Source: Roseiflexus sp. RS-1 (GTDB taxonomy: Bacteria; Chloroflexota; Chloroflexia; Chloroflexales; Roseiflexaceae). Taken from it: a stretch of DNA of 64,000 bases. This document shows positions 17,374 to 24,463 of the stretch, piece after piece (the stretch's first letter is position 1; the number at the start of each line of letters is the position of its first letter). A program made the translations under genes and the position numbers. The notes below the pieces were generated by a model, which was not told the DNA's origin, did not search any database, and saw only the letters and a list, made by a program, of their open reading frames with translations. The stretch is from NCBI RefSeq assembly GCF_000016665.1, contig NC_009523.1:5703501-5767500 (forward strand). Reading direction: 5' to 3'.

Positions 17374-17870
17374 CAACCTCATATGTTCAAACCTGTCAAA
17401 CGCGCCCGTTCGCTGTGGCGACGCAGTTTGCCGCGTGCGGCGTCGTGTATCGCTGGACAACCAATGCGTTCGTTGAGTTCTTACTGATCAAGAAACGCGG
17501 TGACTGGACCCTGCCGAAGGGACAACTCCTGGAAGGCGAACCGGCCGACGTAGCGGCGCTGCGCGAGGTGGCCGAAGAGACGGGATTGCGCGGCGTTTTG
17601 CACGGCGAACTGCTGCGGACGCTCTATCCCGTTGTCAAGGGCGGGCAGGTCATCCACAAGCAACTCATATACTTTCTGGTCCGCGTCGTAGATGGAACGG
17701 AGCGCCCTCAATTCAACGAGCGTATCACGATGCTGCGCTGGTGCACGCTGATCGCCGCACTCCGCCTGCTCCGTCAGTCCCACCATCGGGTGGCGGTGCT
17801 CGCCGCAGCGGAGCGTCTGGCAAGCGATGCGATGGAAGCTGGACATCCGGGCAACCTCTATCGACCCTGA
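17370..17870 (+). CDS. Nudix hydrolase
   Basis: 166 aa. A full Nudix box is visible: G-QLLEG-E-PADVAAL-REVAEETGL, matching Gx5Ex7REUxEExGU, so Mg2+-dependent hydrolysis of a nucleoside diphosphate-X substrate is expected. WTLPKGQ before the box is typical of the Ap4A / MutT-like groups that clean up dinucleotides. Start at 17370 is preceded by GAGGAG. It lies in the Mg operon between the ATPase and mgtC genes. A link could be that free nucleotides chelate Mg2+, which is speculation. Confidence 0.9.
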   Translation: MTTSYVQTCQTRPFAVATQFAACGVVYRWTTNAFVEFLLIKKRGDWTLPKGQLLEGEPADVAALREVAEETGLRGVLHGELLRTLYPVVKGGQVIHKQLIYFLVRVVDGTERPQFNERITMLRWCTLIAALRLLRQSHHRVAVLAAAERLASDAMEAGHPGNLYRP

Positions 17871-17885
17871 ACAGATGAGGACGCT

Positions 17886-17918
17886 ATGAGCCGGAAACGG
17901 TTCAGGCGAACGTCCTGA
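17886..17918 (+). CDS. possible 10-aa basic peptide
   Basis: GAGGA lies shortly before an ATG encoding MSRKRFRRTS. It is strongly basic and lies in the mgtC leader. Low confidence; listed because several short frames with ribosome sites occur in this operon. Confidence 0.15.
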   Translation: MSRKRFRRTS

Positions 17919-17962
17919 CGGTTTATGAAACAGGCGCCGACCGGAATCGCTTGAGGGGAACA

Positions 17963-18034
17963 ATGCCATTGCATGAGCAACGGTATCATACGACGATACA
18001 CGAGCGGCATCATGGCGACTTTGCGCTAAGATAG
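17963..18034 (+). CDS. possible 23-aa histidine-rich leader peptide before mgtC
   Basis: ATG at 17963 with GAGGGG 5 bases upstream encodes a 23-residue peptide with five His (positions 4, 9, 13, 16, 17), including HERHHGD. It ends 42 bases before the mgtC start. Salmonella mgtC has regulatory leader peptides, so a metal- or charge-sensing attenuation role is conceivable but unproven. Confidence 0.3.
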   Translation: MPLHEQRYHTTIHERHHGDFALR

Positions 18035-18076
18035 TTGTGCAGCGATCTCACCATGCAGAGAGGAGAAAGGCGCCAG

Positions 18077-18919
18077 ATGAACATTGGTCTGGATGTGATG
18101 CGACTGATAGGACCTATCGACCCTGTGACGATGGGACGGTTGTTACTGACGATGGTGTTGTGCGGATTGATCGGGATCGAACGTTCTGGGCACGAGCGCG
18201 CGAGTGGCTTTCGTCCCCATATTCTGGTCGGATTAGGAGCATGCCTGGTAACCATGGCAGGCGCTTACGGCTTTGCCGAGTTGACAGGAGAGCGTGATGC
18301 GTTGCGTGTGGCAAGTTATGTGGTGTCGGGGATAGGGTTCATGGGCGCTGGCGCAATCCTGCGTCATGGCACAACGGTGCGCGGTTTGACGACGGCAGCG
18401 ACCCTGTGGGGGTGCGCCGGAATAGGAGTCACAGTGGCGACCGGTCTGGGATGGTTAGCTATCTTCGGCACCCTGTTGTTTCTCTTTACATTGACGATCC
18501 TTGAGTGGGTCGAGGCGCGCCTGAATTTTGGCGGACCGGTAAGTCGCCTGCGCATCCATCTATACGACGACAACCGCGCTGTCGGCAAGGCGCTCGATGC
18601 GCTCGCACGTCTCGGCGCGCCGGTCAAACGCGCCACCGTCCTGCCCGGCGCCGGAACCTCGGCGCTGCTCGATGTCGAACTCACACGGGCGCTCACTGCG
18701 GATCAGGCGCCGCTCCTGGCAAAGCAGTTGCTGACGCTCAAAAAGTACGTCGCGCAGGTCGATACAACCGTCGCACCGCTGGATGAACCCGCAGATGACG
18801 AGGAGCCGGCGGAAGCGCAGGATGAGAAGGTTGTGCCACTCAACCTGAGCGACGACGATCTTCTGCGTGATCTCAACGATCAGGACGAGAAGGAGAAAAC
18901 TCCGGCGCCACGCGCCTGA
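18077..18919 (+). CDS. mgtC: MgtC/SapB-family membrane protein
   Basis: 280 aa. The N-terminal membrane domain has the MgtC hallmarks: MGRLLLTMVLCGLIGIER, GFRPHILVGLGACLVTM, RVASYVVSGIGFMGAGAIL and VRGLTTAATLWGCAGIGVT. A soluble C-terminal domain (about residues 165-240) may be ACT-like, then a long Asp/Glu-rich tail (from about 235). MgtC proteins help cells survive low Mg2+ and in Salmonella act on the F1Fo ATPase. Start at 18077 was chosen over an upstream frame start because of the GGAGAAAGG site. Last gene of the M-box-linked run, though 206 bases separate it from the Nudix gene. Confidence 0.9.
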   Translation: MNIGLDVMRLIGPIDPVTMGRLLLTMVLCGLIGIERSGHERASGFRPHILVGLGACLVTMAGAYGFAELTGERDALRVASYVVSGIGFMGAGAILRHGTTVRGLTTAATLWGCAGIGVTVATGLGWLAIFGTLLFLFTLTILEWVEARLNFGGPVSRLRIHLYDDNRAVGKALDALARLGAPVKRATVLPGAGTSALLDVELTRALTADQAPLLAKQLLTLKKYVAQVDTTVAPLDEPADDEEPAEAQDEKVVPLNLSDDDLLRDLNDQDEKEKTPAPRA

Positions 18920-18977
18920 AGCCCTCTCCAGGCGAACGCAACGCACCTGCGGCGTTTGCCCGGCGGAGAATCTCTGG

Positions 18978-18983
18978 TATAAT
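18978..18983 (+). promoter_or_regulatory. -10 box of the tRNA-Glu promoter
   Basis: Perfect TATAAT with an extended TGG just upstream, 12 bases before the tRNA 5' end. The -35 is weak. Confidence 0.6.
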
Positions 18984-18994
18984 GGCAATGGCGC

Positions 18995-19071
18995 GCCCCC
19001 GTCGTCTAGAGGCCAAGGACGCCACCCTTTCAAGGTGGAGATCACGGGTTCGAATCCCGTCGGGGGCGCCA
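18995..19071 (+). tRNA. trnE: tRNA-Glu (anticodon UUC)
   Basis: Full cloverleaf. The acceptor strands GCCCCCG (18995-19001) and CGGGGGC pair over 7 bp; the anticodon stem is CCACC/GGTGG with loop CTTTCAA. Anticodon TTC lies at 19029-19031, the T arm is ACGGG-TTCGAAT-CCCGT, and a genomically encoded CCA follows (19069-19071). Confidence 0.97.
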
Positions 19072-19192
19072 CGGTCGCATCTTCCTGTCGCCGGAGATGC
19101 ACCTGTACCTCTCCCGCCCGCTCTCCGACGCGATCCGCTGAGCATTGATCTCGACGCGTATGCCCCGCGTTCGGCGGTTATCCGAAGAAGTC

Positions 19193-19951
19193 TCAATCGT
19201 CGGTATCGCTTAACGCTTCCTCGTGACGCTCAACGCTGCGCTCAACAGGGACGCTGACCGTCATACGCCGCGCGCGGTTGGCGCTCGCGCGCTCGACAAC
19301 TGCCGCAACAACGATGCTGATGTCGTCGGTCGGTTCGTTCCGATCGAGTTCGAGCGCACGATTGAGGAGCGCCTCTGCCAGCGCCGTAGCCGGTTGATCT
19401 GCGTATGTGCACCATCCGGCAAGGTAGTTGCCGAGTTCCATATCAACACCGTAGCGCTCGCCAACCTTCAGCAACCCGTCGGTGAACATAACAATCTGCA
19501 CCCCGGAGCGCAGCGGTATTTCGCTGATCACCGGCTTCGTCAGCGGATGCAACCCTATCGGAGTCGATGGCTCATTGTGCATCTGCACCTCGCCCGAAGC
19601 ATCCAGAACGAAGAAGGGCGCCGGATTGTTGCGCGAGACGCGCAGACTGCCGCTGGCAAAATCGATCGAGAGAATATTGAGCGTCGCAGACGCCTGCCCC
19701 ATGCGGTAGGTGTACAGATAGTCGTGGACAGCGCGCGCCACGACCCCGTCCCGTGCTCCATCTTTGAGTTGGGTAATGGCGCGGGTGGCGATCAGGTTGC
19801 TCAACGTCTTGGCGCCACGCCCGCTCCCCTGCCCGTCTACCAGCACGACCGATAAACCGCCTCCGGGTCGTTCGATGACTTCGAGCGTGTCGCCGCTCTC
19901 AGAGGCGCCGTAACGCGGCACTTTGGCAACGGCGATGTCGATGTGGATCAT
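19193..19951 (-). CDS. SpoIIE/RsbU-type PP2C phosphatase
   Basis: About 252 aa made up of a single SpoIIE-like PP2C domain: VVLVDGQGSGRGAK near residue 40 (metal-binding Asp and Gly), a central MGQASATLNILSIDFASGSL strand, MFTDGLLKVGE and the closing PTDDISIVV. Such phosphatases act on anti-sigma-factor antagonists in partner-switching pathways, but no STAS or kinase gene is adjacent. It lacks a sensor domain. The ATG at 19951 is preferred; a GTG at 19963 is possible, and neither has a good ribosome site. Confidence 0.85.
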   Translation of the reverse strand: MIHIDIAVAKVPRYGASESGDTLEVIERPGGGLSVVLVDGQGSGRGAKTLSNLIATRAITQLKDGARDGVVARAVHDYLYTYRMGQASATLNILSIDFASGSLRVSRNNPAPFFVLDASGEVQMHNEPSTPIGLHPLTKPVISEIPLRSGVQIVMFTDGLLKVGERYGVDMELGNYLAGWCTYADQPATALAEALLNRALELDRNEPTDDISIVVAAVVERASANRARRMTVSVPVERSVERHEEALSDTDD

Positions 19952-20007
19952 AGTTGCACTCACATGGGTATGATGACGAGACGAAAGGTCTTCTGCGAAA
20001 AGGTCAT

Positions 20008-20095
20008 TTCACCGCAGAGACGCAGCGGACGCAGCGAGCGATGGATAGAAACCTGCGCGCTCCCGGCGTCCCGGCGGTTTGCAGTTATGTTCCTT
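20008..20095. repeat. dispersed intergenic repeat, copy A
   Basis: Starts TTTCACCGCAGAGACGCAG and ends in a degraded reverse copy (GGCGTCCCGGCGGTTTGCAG). The same element recurs better preserved at 55238-55326, so it is a dispersed, inverted-repeat-bounded element of about 88 bp. Confidence 0.6.
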
Positions 20096-20164
20096 TACAT
20101 TGTAGAACGCTGACTATGTTGCCGCAAGCGAGGAGAGCGGCACACAGAACATTGCACGGTGCAT

Positions 20165-20197
20165 AAGAAAGAGAGAGCCGTTGCAGTGCAACGGCTC
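20165..20197 (-). terminator. Rho-independent terminator of the sugar ABC operon
   Basis: A 10-bp perfect stem GAGCCGTTGC/GCAACGGCTC with a 3-base loop is followed on the minus strand by TCTCTTTCTT, 47 bases past the stop of the binding-protein gene. Confidence 0.75.
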
Positions 20198-20243
20198 CAC
20201 AACACACGAAAGATGACAGGTTGCCGGTGACAGATGTCGATCC

Positions 20244-21605
20244 CTAACCCTCAACCGTCTTCAACAGTTCGACGGTTGGCGCGGCAGCCTCTTCGAGTTC
20301 TTTCTTGACGTCCATCCAGACCTTCGCCGGGTCTTCGCCCGCAACCGTAATGCGCTCCAACCCCTTGCCGATGATCTGATCGCCGCCGCGTACATAGACG
20401 CGCGCCGAGTCCTGCGGACGGGTCTTCGGCAACTGTTCGACCGCCGTGCGGAAGTTGGGGCGCTCGGTAAAATATTTCTGCATACTCTCCGACTGCACCG
20501 CTGCCTTGCGCACCGGCATATATCCTGTGCGCTGCGCCCAGTTAATTGTCCACTCCTCACCGGTGGCAAAGGCGATCCACTTCATCGCCGCCTGCTGCTT
20601 CTCAGCAGGCAGGCCCGCCAGGATGGCCATACCCGCGCCGCCGGTGCAGCACCCGAAGCCAGCCGGTCCTTCCGGCAGAAAGCCGGTGCCGACCGGGAAC
20701 TGCGCATTCTTCTCGACGCCTGCCAGCGCAGCAGTGCTCAACATCGCGCTGGCTGACTGACCGGTGACGAAGTCCTGGGTCACGTCCTTCGGCGTGGTTG
20801 CCCACTTGTAGGTCTGGGTCGTGTCACGGTAGAAGTTGCCAGCTTTGATGCCGCCCTCTTCGTGGATGCGGATGGTGAAGTCGGGGTCGCTGTAGCGTCC
20901 GCCAAACTGCCAGATCACACCCTGGAAGAGCCAGGCGATGTAACTTGCAGCGCCGGGGTGGGCAAATGCGGCGCGTCCCTCTTTGTTGAGTTTCGGCGCC
21001 CACTCCATGAATTCGTCCCAGGTCTTCGGCGCACGATCCTCAAGCCCTGCCTCCGCCCAGGCATCCTTGTTGTAGTAGAACAGCGGCGTCGAGCGTGCGA
21101 ACGGGATCCAGTAGACGGTATTCTTGCGGATGCCTTCGTTGAGCAGCACATCCACGTAGGCTTCGCGCTTGACGCCTTCGGCTGCCATCAGATCGTCGAG
21201 CGGCTGCAACTGACCGTTGATATAGAACGAGAACCACCAGACATCCGAGAGCAGGCTGACGTCCGGCGTCTGGCGCGCCTGAACCGCAGCGGTCAACTTC
21301 TGCGCCGTCTCTTCGTAGTTGCCCTGGAACTGGTAGTTGACTTTGACATCCTGCTGCATGCTGTTGAAGGCTTCGACAGTCGCCTGCTCCGCCTCACCGA
21401 GTACGCCGCTGAATGACCCCCAGTAGGTGATTTCGACCGTTGAACCCATTGCGCCCTGGGGCATTGCAGTGGGTGGCGCCGCTGTGGGTTGCGCTGGCGC
21501 CGCTGTGGGTTCGGTCGTCGTGCCGCCGCCGCAGGCTGCCAGCGTCAGCGCACCGGCGCCAGCCGCCACACCGCGCAGGAATTGTCGTCGGTTGATCGTT
21601 GCCAT
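20244..21605 (-). CDS. ABC transporter solute-binding lipoprotein, family 1 (carbohydrate)
   Basis: 453 aa. The N-terminus carries both a twin-arginine motif (NRRQFLRG) and a lipobox ending LAAC, so a Tat-exported, lipid-anchored protein is predicted. A Thr/Ala/Pro linker precedes a family 1 binding domain (EITYWGSFSG, FNSMQQDVKVNYQFQGN, DVSLLSDVWWF, PFARSTPLFYYNKDAWAEAG). It should deliver a mono- or oligosaccharide to the permeases encoded upstream. The start at 21605 sits after GAGGAGAGAGGAG. Third gene of the operon. Substrate undetermined. Confidence 0.9.
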   Translation of the reverse strand: MATINRRQFLRGVAAGAGALTLAACGGGTTTEPTAAPAQPTAAPPTAMPQGAMGSTVEITYWGSFSGVLGEAEQATVEAFNSMQQDVKVNYQFQGNYEETAQKLTAAVQARQTPDVSLLSDVWWFSFYINGQLQPLDDLMAAEGVKREAYVDVLLNEGIRKNTVYWIPFARSTPLFYYNKDAWAEAGLEDRAPKTWDEFMEWAPKLNKEGRAAFAHPGAASYIAWLFQGVIWQFGGRYSDPDFTIRIHEEGGIKAGNFYRDTTQTYKWATTPKDVTQDFVTGQSASAMLSTAALAGVEKNAQFPVGTGFLPEGPAGFGCCTGGAGMAILAGLPAEKQQAAMKWIAFATGEEWTINWAQRTGYMPVRKAAVQSESMQKYFTERPNFRTAVEQLPKTRPQDSARVYVRGGDQIIGKGLERITVAGEDPAKVWMDVKKELEEAAAPTVELLKTVEG

Positions 21606-21825
21606 GGACTCCTCTCTCCTCTCGTCAGCATCTGTGTTCGGGATTGACGCCTGATACGACCGGTGCAATCGACGCACGGCTGCACCGGTCATCTCAACCC
21701 TCAATCCCTCCACCTGCAATGTGCCATCGCCCGTGGGAGAGGTTGCGATGCAACGGCGCAACTTTTCCCACCTGCAACCTTCCACCTTTGCCCGTGCAAC
21801 GTGCAACGTGCAACCCCGCTCACCG

Positions 21826-22725
21826 CTACCCCTTCACTGCTCCGGCTGCGATACCTTCGACGATGTAGCGTTGCGCCCAGACGAACAACAGCACAACCGG
21901 CAGTACAACGAACATCGTACCTGCCATTACCACACCCCAGCGCGCCAGTCCTTCCTGATCGAGCAGGCGCGCCACGCCGATCGGCAGGGTGCGCATGTCT
22001 TCCGTGCTGGTGATGATCAGGGGCCAGAGAAATTCGTTCCACTCGTTGACGACTGCGAACAGACCGGTTGTGACCAGCGCCGGCATCGCCAGTGGTATCG
22101 CAATCGCCCACAGACGCCGCATATGACCTGCGCCATCGATCTCGGCTGCCTCAAACACTTCGCGCGGCAATGTCATAAAATACTGGCGCATCAGGAAGGT
22201 GCCGAACGCCGTCGCCGCACCAGGCAGGATCAACCCCCAGTATGTATTGACCAGCCCAAGATCGCCCATTGTCAGGAAGTTTGGCACAATCGTGATCTGC
22301 GCTGGCACCATGAGCGCCGCGAGCACGATCAGGAAGACGATATTCTTGCCAGGGAAGCGCAGGAACACCAGCGCATACGCCGTCAGCACCGCCAGGGTCA
22401 TCTTCGAAACAGTCGTTACCAGAGTGACGATGATGCTGTTGAGGTAGTAGCGGGCAAACGGCGCCGCTTGCCAGGCGGCGGGGTAGTTGTCCAGCGTGGG
22501 GTTGAGCGGGATCCAGGTTGGCGGGACGGTGTAGATCTCGCGACTGGTCTTGAAGGATGCGATCAGCATCCAGTAGATCGGCAAGCCAATCACGATCACC
22601 GACAGCACGATTGCTGCATATCCCAGGATGCGCCAGAGCCAACGCTGCTGCAAAGCAAATGCGCGCTGATGACGCTCTCGTTGCCTCGTTGCTGTCTGTT
22701 GTCGCAATTCTGCCTGCTGTTCCAT
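21826..22725 (-). CDS. carbohydrate ABC permease, MalG type
   Basis: 299 aa, six predicted membrane helices; IGLPIYWMLIASFKTSREIY at the start is typical of MalG-type subunits. The EAA loop is EVFEAAEIDGAGHMRRLWAIAIPLAMPAL. It pairs with the MalF-type gene upstream and the binding protein downstream. No ATPase gene is in the cluster, so a shared MsiK-like ATPase elsewhere is likely. Gaps of about 200 bases on both sides are filled by C/T-rich repeats rather than genes. Confidence 0.9.
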   Translation of the reverse strand: MEQQAELRQQTATRQRERHQRAFALQQRWLWRILGYAAIVLSVIVIGLPIYWMLIASFKTSREIYTVPPTWIPLNPTLDNYPAAWQAAPFARYYLNSIIVTLVTTVSKMTLAVLTAYALVFLRFPGKNIVFLIVLAALMVPAQITIVPNFLTMGDLGLVNTYWGLILPGAATAFGTFLMRQYFMTLPREVFEAAEIDGAGHMRRLWAIAIPLAMPALVTTGLFAVVNEWNEFLWPLIITSTEDMRTLPIGVARLLDQEGLARWGVVMAGTMFVVLPVVLLFVWAQRYIVEGIAAGAVKG

Positions 22726-22734
22726 AGATATGGT

Positions 22735-22930
22735 TAGGAGGATGTCCCTCGCCTCTTACCCCTCGTCCCTCGCCTCACGCCTCACGCCTCTCGCCCCTCC
22801 CTCTTGCCCCTCGCCTCACACCTCTCGCACCGCGCACCACGTTCTTACGTTCAACCTTCAACCTTCAACCTTCCCGCCTTCAACCTTCAACCTTCCCGCC
22901 TTCAACCCTCAATCTTCAACCTTCCCGCCT
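22735..22930. repeat. C/T-rich and TTCAACC-type simple repeats between the two permease genes
   Basis: First CCTCGCCTC-like units (about 22745-22830), then alternating TTCAACC and TTCCCGCC units (about 22850-22935). They contain no gene or terminator and appear to be slippage-derived spacer. Confidence 0.7.
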
Positions 22931-23908
22931 TCAACTGTAATGCACCCGCCGCTCGATGAACCGTAGTTGCAGGACGGTCAGGATCAGCATCAGCACAAAC
23001 ATCACCATCGCCACGACGCCCGCCGGACCAGCCTGCGACTGGATAAAGCCACGTTCATACAGGTGATAGACCAGCATATTCGTGGCATTCACCGGACCGC
23101 CATCGGTCATCACCCGGATAATGTCGAATGCCTGGAAGCACGCCAGAACACTGGTGACCAGCAGAAAGAACATGATCGGCGAGAGACCAGGGAGGGTCAC
23201 ATGCCAGAACTGCGCCCACGCGCCAGCGCCATCGATCCGGGCGGCTTCATACAGGGTGCGATCTATCGTCTGTAGACCGGCAAGGTAGATCACAACAGCA
23301 TACCCCAGGTTCTTCCAGACGTAGACAATAATAAGCGCACTCATCGCCCAGTTGGGGTCAGAGAGCCACTGCGGCGATCGGACGCCAGCAAGCCATTCCA
23401 CCAGTGCAGACTCGGAAAAGCGCGCTGGCAGCAACTGCGCCAGTGAACCAAACCAGTTGATGATCTGCGCCAGAGGTCCGAACCGTGGATCGAACATGTA
23501 GATCCAGATAATTGCGATCGCTGCGCCCGACAGCACCGTCGGCGTGAAGAGCACTGCACGCGCGCCGTTGCGCCAGCGCAACGGTTGGTTCAGCAGCAAT
23601 GCCAGACCCAGACCCAGCGCCATCGTGACTGCGACCGATACGATAGTAAAGACTGCCGTGTTGATCAGAACAATCCGAAAAATATCGCTCGTCAGGACGG
23701 TCTCATAGTTGCGCAGGCCGACAAAGCGCCGGACCGGACTGAGAAAGTTCCAACTGATCACGCTCAGATAGGCGTTGTAGATCATGGGCCAGAAGGTAAA
23801 TGCCGCCAGGAGCAGCATGTTTGGAGTGATCAGCAGCAGGAACAATAACCTTTCGCGCCATTCACGCATGCCAGTGGGACGGCGCAAAAGCGGCAATGTT
23901 GTTTTCAT
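22931..23908 (-). CDS. carbohydrate ABC permease, MalF type
   Basis: 325 aa from ATG 23908 (MKTTLPLLRRP). Six helices; LLFLLLITPNMLLLAAFTFWPMIYNAYLS at the N-terminus is typical of MalF-like subunits. The EAA loop is LYEAARIDGAGAWAQFWHVTLPGLSP, followed by the usual TDGGPVNATNMLVYHLYERGF. A longer frame reaches 23989, but its first 27 residues look non-native. A second possible start is 23870. First gene of the operon; the dyad at 24055-24087 lies 147 bases upstream. Confidence 0.88.
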   Translation of the reverse strand: MKTTLPLLRRPTGMREWRERLLFLLLITPNMLLLAAFTFWPMIYNAYLSVISWNFLSPVRRFVGLRNYETVLTSDIFRIVLINTAVFTIVSVAVTMALGLGLALLLNQPLRWRNGARAVLFTPTVLSGAAIAIIWIYMFDPRFGPLAQIINWFGSLAQLLPARFSESALVEWLAGVRSPQWLSDPNWAMSALIIVYVWKNLGYAVVIYLAGLQTIDRTLYEAARIDGAGAWAQFWHVTLPGLSPIMFFLLVTSVLACFQAFDIIRVMTDGGPVNATNMLVYHLYERGFIQSQAGPAGVVAMVMFVLMLILTVLQLRFIERRVHYS

Positions 23909-24054
23909 GAACAGCTCAGGCAACCACGACAACGGTGCAACTGGCATCCATGTCTCGTCGGCTGTGAGGATGCACAGATGCGCCATCATGCGTGGGTATG
24001 ATTCGTGTCAGCACAGCATTTCTATTGGTACCGCACCTGTATTAACCCATAGCG

Positions 24055-24087
24055 AATGGTTCATTAAGTTCGACTTAATAGACCATT
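24055..24087. promoter_or_regulatory. operator-like dyad upstream of the sugar ABC operon
   Basis: AATGGTTCATTAAGT and ACTTAATAGACCATT are inverted repeats around TCG with 13 of 15 positions matching; the inner ATTAAGT/ACTTAAT arms are perfect. AT-rich in a GC-rich genome and placed between divergent genes. It looks like a repressor operator (family unknown). Confidence 0.55.
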
Positions 24088-24129
24088 AAGAAAACAAGTT
24101 TGCACATAAAGGCGAAAGGGGAGGAGCAT

Positions 24130-24339
24130 ATGATTCGCTGGAAGGCTGACGATGAACTGAACGTTCTGCTACAACGGTACTATGGCGGCGAAGGGGGATT
24201 ATGGTCTCGCATCCGCGAGCAGGTCACCGACGAGTTGCGGCGGCGCGGCATCGAAGGCGCCCGACACATCCGCTTCCGTCGCCGTGACGATGGCTATGAA
24301 GTCATCATCGAAGACGCAAGCGGGTACGAAGTCGAGTAA
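24130..24339 (+). CDS. small hypothetical protein
   Basis: 69 aa, start supported by GGGGAGGAG 5 bases upstream. Sequence MIRWKADDELNVLLQRYY then a charged helix (SRIREQVTDELRRRGIEGAR) and two strands (HIRFRRRDDGYEVIIEDASG). It looks like a compact alpha/beta cytoplasmic protein; no family recognised. A separate promoter for the next gene follows, so it is probably monocistronic. Confidence 0.65.
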   Translation: MIRWKADDELNVLLQRYYGGEGGLWSRIREQVTDELRRRGIEGARHIRFRRRDDGYEVIIEDASGYEVE

Positions 24340-24342
24340 CCC

Positions 24343-24371
24343 TTGCTGATGCCCGAAACCTGTGCTATAGT
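24343..24371 (+). promoter_or_regulatory. sigma-70 promoter of the aminotransferase operon
   Basis: TTGCTG (24343-24348), a 17-base spacer and TATAGT (24366-24371), 92 bases before the aminotransferase ATG. Confidence 0.65.
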
Positions 24372-24463
24372 CAGAACTGTCTCCGCAGAGTCAGTGATCA
24401 GTGCAGAGGCAGTCACCGACTGCTGGCGTACTGTTCCTTCCGCCGCCACAGAAAGGAGTCGCT

